A DNA stretch of 64,000 nt from NCBI GenBank assembly GCA_030684395.1, contig JAUXTT010000017.1, forward strand, positions 372,001-436,000. The letters run 5' to 3'. The position numbers and the translations under genes are program-made. The DNA is from Bacteroidota bacterium (GTDB lineage Bacteria; Bacteroidota; Bacteroidia; B-17B0; Aurantibacillaceae). The first letter of the stretch is position 1, and every line of letters begins with the position of its first letter. Below, in pieces: positions 62,679 to 64,000 of this stretch. Below the pieces are notes generated by a model. That model saw nothing but the letters and a program-made list of their open reading frames with translations, was not told where the DNA came from and did no database searches.

Positions 62679-64000
62679 ATGACACTACATCGACAAACAA
62701 AAGTCAGACAAAAGAATGCAAACCCTCTTGTCCCTATTGACATTGACTTATCAAAAGCAATAAAAATCAGTTTACCAAAGTTCGACTTTAGTATGGATGA
62801 CTCTCCGACCCAAGACTTGGAGGAATTCTTTGAAATAAAATCAGTAGCTATTTCGCATCACAGAACAACTAGCCGACCAAAAGGATTTAAAGCATACAAA
62901 ACAAATGACCTCAAAATCTTAAGATTCGTTCGATATTCAGATTTTATCTCCAAGCAACATCCATATATTAAATTTGACAACGACTCCATTGAATATTCCC
63001 AGGTTGCGAAAGAACAACCTCTCGCCGAGTACTTTTGGAGATTAAGAGAATCAAAAGATCACAATGCTTATTTAGTTAGTTTCTCTAGTCAAGACATTAC
63101 CTTGTACGACTCAGGGCTCAATGTTTTAAATCAATACAAATCCTCTGAACTTTGTGAAGATGACTATAATTTGAGAACTGTAGAATTGGCAAACGATTTG
63201 AGTTTGTTCTGTTTTACTTGTGTTAGTAAAGCATATATCTTAAACAAAGACTTTGAAATTATTGTTTCGTTTCAAGTTCCACATAAAGACGATTATGAAA
63301 AGCGCAGCAAGAATAGTGAAATCAATCCGTCAATACAAAAACACCTGACAATATTAGGATTGAAGCACCCCTCATCCCAAGAAGAAGTTAAATCAACCTT
63401 TAGAAAACTAATCAATAAATATCATCCCGACAGAAATCCAAATTCTCTAGAAGCAGAAGAAAAAGCAAAAGAACTAATTAATGCTTACGAATATTTATCA
63501 GGTCAAGAAATTAACACTGCTATGGATAGTAATAATCCAGAAGAGTTCTATTGGGTAAATAAGAAAAATTCCTTTTCAACTGAAATAAATGGTTTTACAA
63601 TTGAAATTCAAATTGGTTCTGACCGCCACGAAGATTGGATTTATGGTTCCGGTTTTTCATTCGACAATTCAATGGTTTACTTAGGCTGTTATTCTGGAAA
63701 AATATATGAAACGAACTTAGATGGCTCTGTAAATAAAATTTATATCATTCCCGAAGACGAAAAATGTGACAGTGGTGGCTCGACAAACCCAATTTCATTT
63801 GTTTACGATACAAAAAATCAGAAATACATTCTTTCACACTACTATCTTTACGTTTTAGAAAATGATATTGTAATAAATCACATTAAATGTGGTATCGGAA
63901 AGATAAGATGGTTCAATGACGGTATTATTAAACAGCTTGACAAGGAAATTATCCTTTTTGATCAAAGAGGTAATCTTGTCGGAAATATAGTGTTTAAAAC
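62679..64000 (+). CDS. J-domain protein embedded in propeller-like sequence, truncated at window end
   Basis: An open frame of 440 codons starts at the ATG at 62679 and runs off the right edge. A J domain lies at about residues 222-278: LTILGLKHPSSQEEVKSTFRKLINKYHPDRNPNS with the HPD motif at 249-251, followed by AYEYLSGQE. It has no Gly/Phe region, zinc fingers or signal peptide, so it is a class C J protein that would recruit DnaK. Before it (about 60-215) and after it (about 285-440) are beta-rich segments with WD-like spacing (YLVSFSSQDITLYDSGLNVL, SMVYLGCYSGKIYETNLDGS, RWFNDGIIKQLDKEIILFDQRGNLV) suggesting propeller blades on both sides. The C-terminus is unseen. Confidence 0.85.
   Translation, partial: MTLHRQTKVRQKNANPLVPIDIDLSKAIKISLPKFDFSMDDSPTQDLEEFFEIKSVAISHHRTTSRPKGFKAYKTNDLKILRFVRYSDFISKQHPYIKFDNDSIEYSQVAKEQPLAEYFWRLRESKDHNAYLVSFSSQDITLYDSGLNVLNQYKSSELCEDDYNLRTVELANDLSLFCFTCVSKAYILNKDFEIIVSFQVPHKDDYEKRSKNSEINPSIQKHLTILGLKHPSSQEEVKSTFRKLINKYHPDRNPNSLEAEEKAKELINAYEYLSGQEINTAMDSNNPEEFYWVNKKNSFSTEINGFTIEIQIGSDRHEDWIYGSGFSFDNSMVYLGCYSGKIYETNLDGSVNKIYIIPEDEKCDSGGSTNPISFVYDTKNQKYILSHYYLYVLENDIVINHIKCGIGKIRWFNDGIIKQLDKEIILFDQRGNLVGNIVFK

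Overview
The window looks like a chromosomal segment of an AT-rich, free-living member of the Bacteroidota. The main evidence is four secreted proteins ending in the type IX secretion (Por) C-terminal sorting domain (a YPNP- or SPNP-like motif followed by a short beta domain). Other support comes from SprB, PKD and SBBP repeats, a FecA-type TonB receptor with a carboxypeptidase-regulatory-like N-terminus, DUF4856, DUF4907 and DUF4175 families, and Bacteroidota-type promoters (TAnnTTTG). No genus can be assigned from the sequence alone. No rRNA, tRNA, CRISPR array, insertion sequence or prophage was seen. Both window edges cut genes: a WD40-repeat protein on the left and a J-domain protein on the right.

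Layout. 1-6.6 kb (minus): WD40 protein, gamma-carbonic anhydrase, YbeY, an RsbW-like ATPase and a DUF4175 coiled-coil membrane protein. 6.7-17.5 kb (minus): a 1899-residue secreted propeller protein with a DUF4907 partner, an alpha/beta hydrolase with two duplicated PAS-LuxR regulators, a SpoIIE-type phosphatase and a small T9SS cargo. 17.6-31.5 kb (mixed strands): a helical-repeat protein, T9SS cargo, outer-membrane barrels, a ureohydrolase, AcpH, a TPR histidine kinase, divergent photolyase and recX, a PD40 propeller, a PaiB-like protein and PAP2. 31.8-37.1 kb (plus): M42 peptidase, GH3 ligase, LysE exporter, DUF493 and a second SpoIIE phosphatase. 37.2-46.8 kb (minus): a MESH1-like HD hydrolase, the DUF4856-imelysin-HTTM-TonB receptor operon, DUF1653, a DNA glycosylase and a secreted M1 peptidase. 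46.9-55.5 kb: bestrophin, AraC, DUF983 and a MarR-adaptor-RND-TolC efflux operon. 55.6-64 kb (plus): a YqaE-like lipoprotein, a 2076-residue alpha-2-macroglobulin and the truncated J-domain protein.

How the genes work together. Three modules are clear. The RND operon is a complete tripartite pump with its own regulator. The DUF4856-imelysin-HTTM-TonB receptor cluster is a probable iron (or similar nutrient) uptake operon that includes a vitamin K-dependent-carboxylase-like membrane protein. The RsbW-like ATPase and two SpoIIE phosphatases are parts suited to partner-switching signalling, although no anti-anti-sigma factor is present. Many start sites were moved inward from the longest open frame, because the longer versions begin at TTG or GTG, overlap neighbours, or precede a signal peptide or the conserved family start. 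Intergenic DNA carries several families of short dispersed inverted repeats (CACAGAG, TTCGACTAC...CAGGCA, CCCGATAGCTATCGGG, GCAGATTTCGC), some of them built into transcription terminators.
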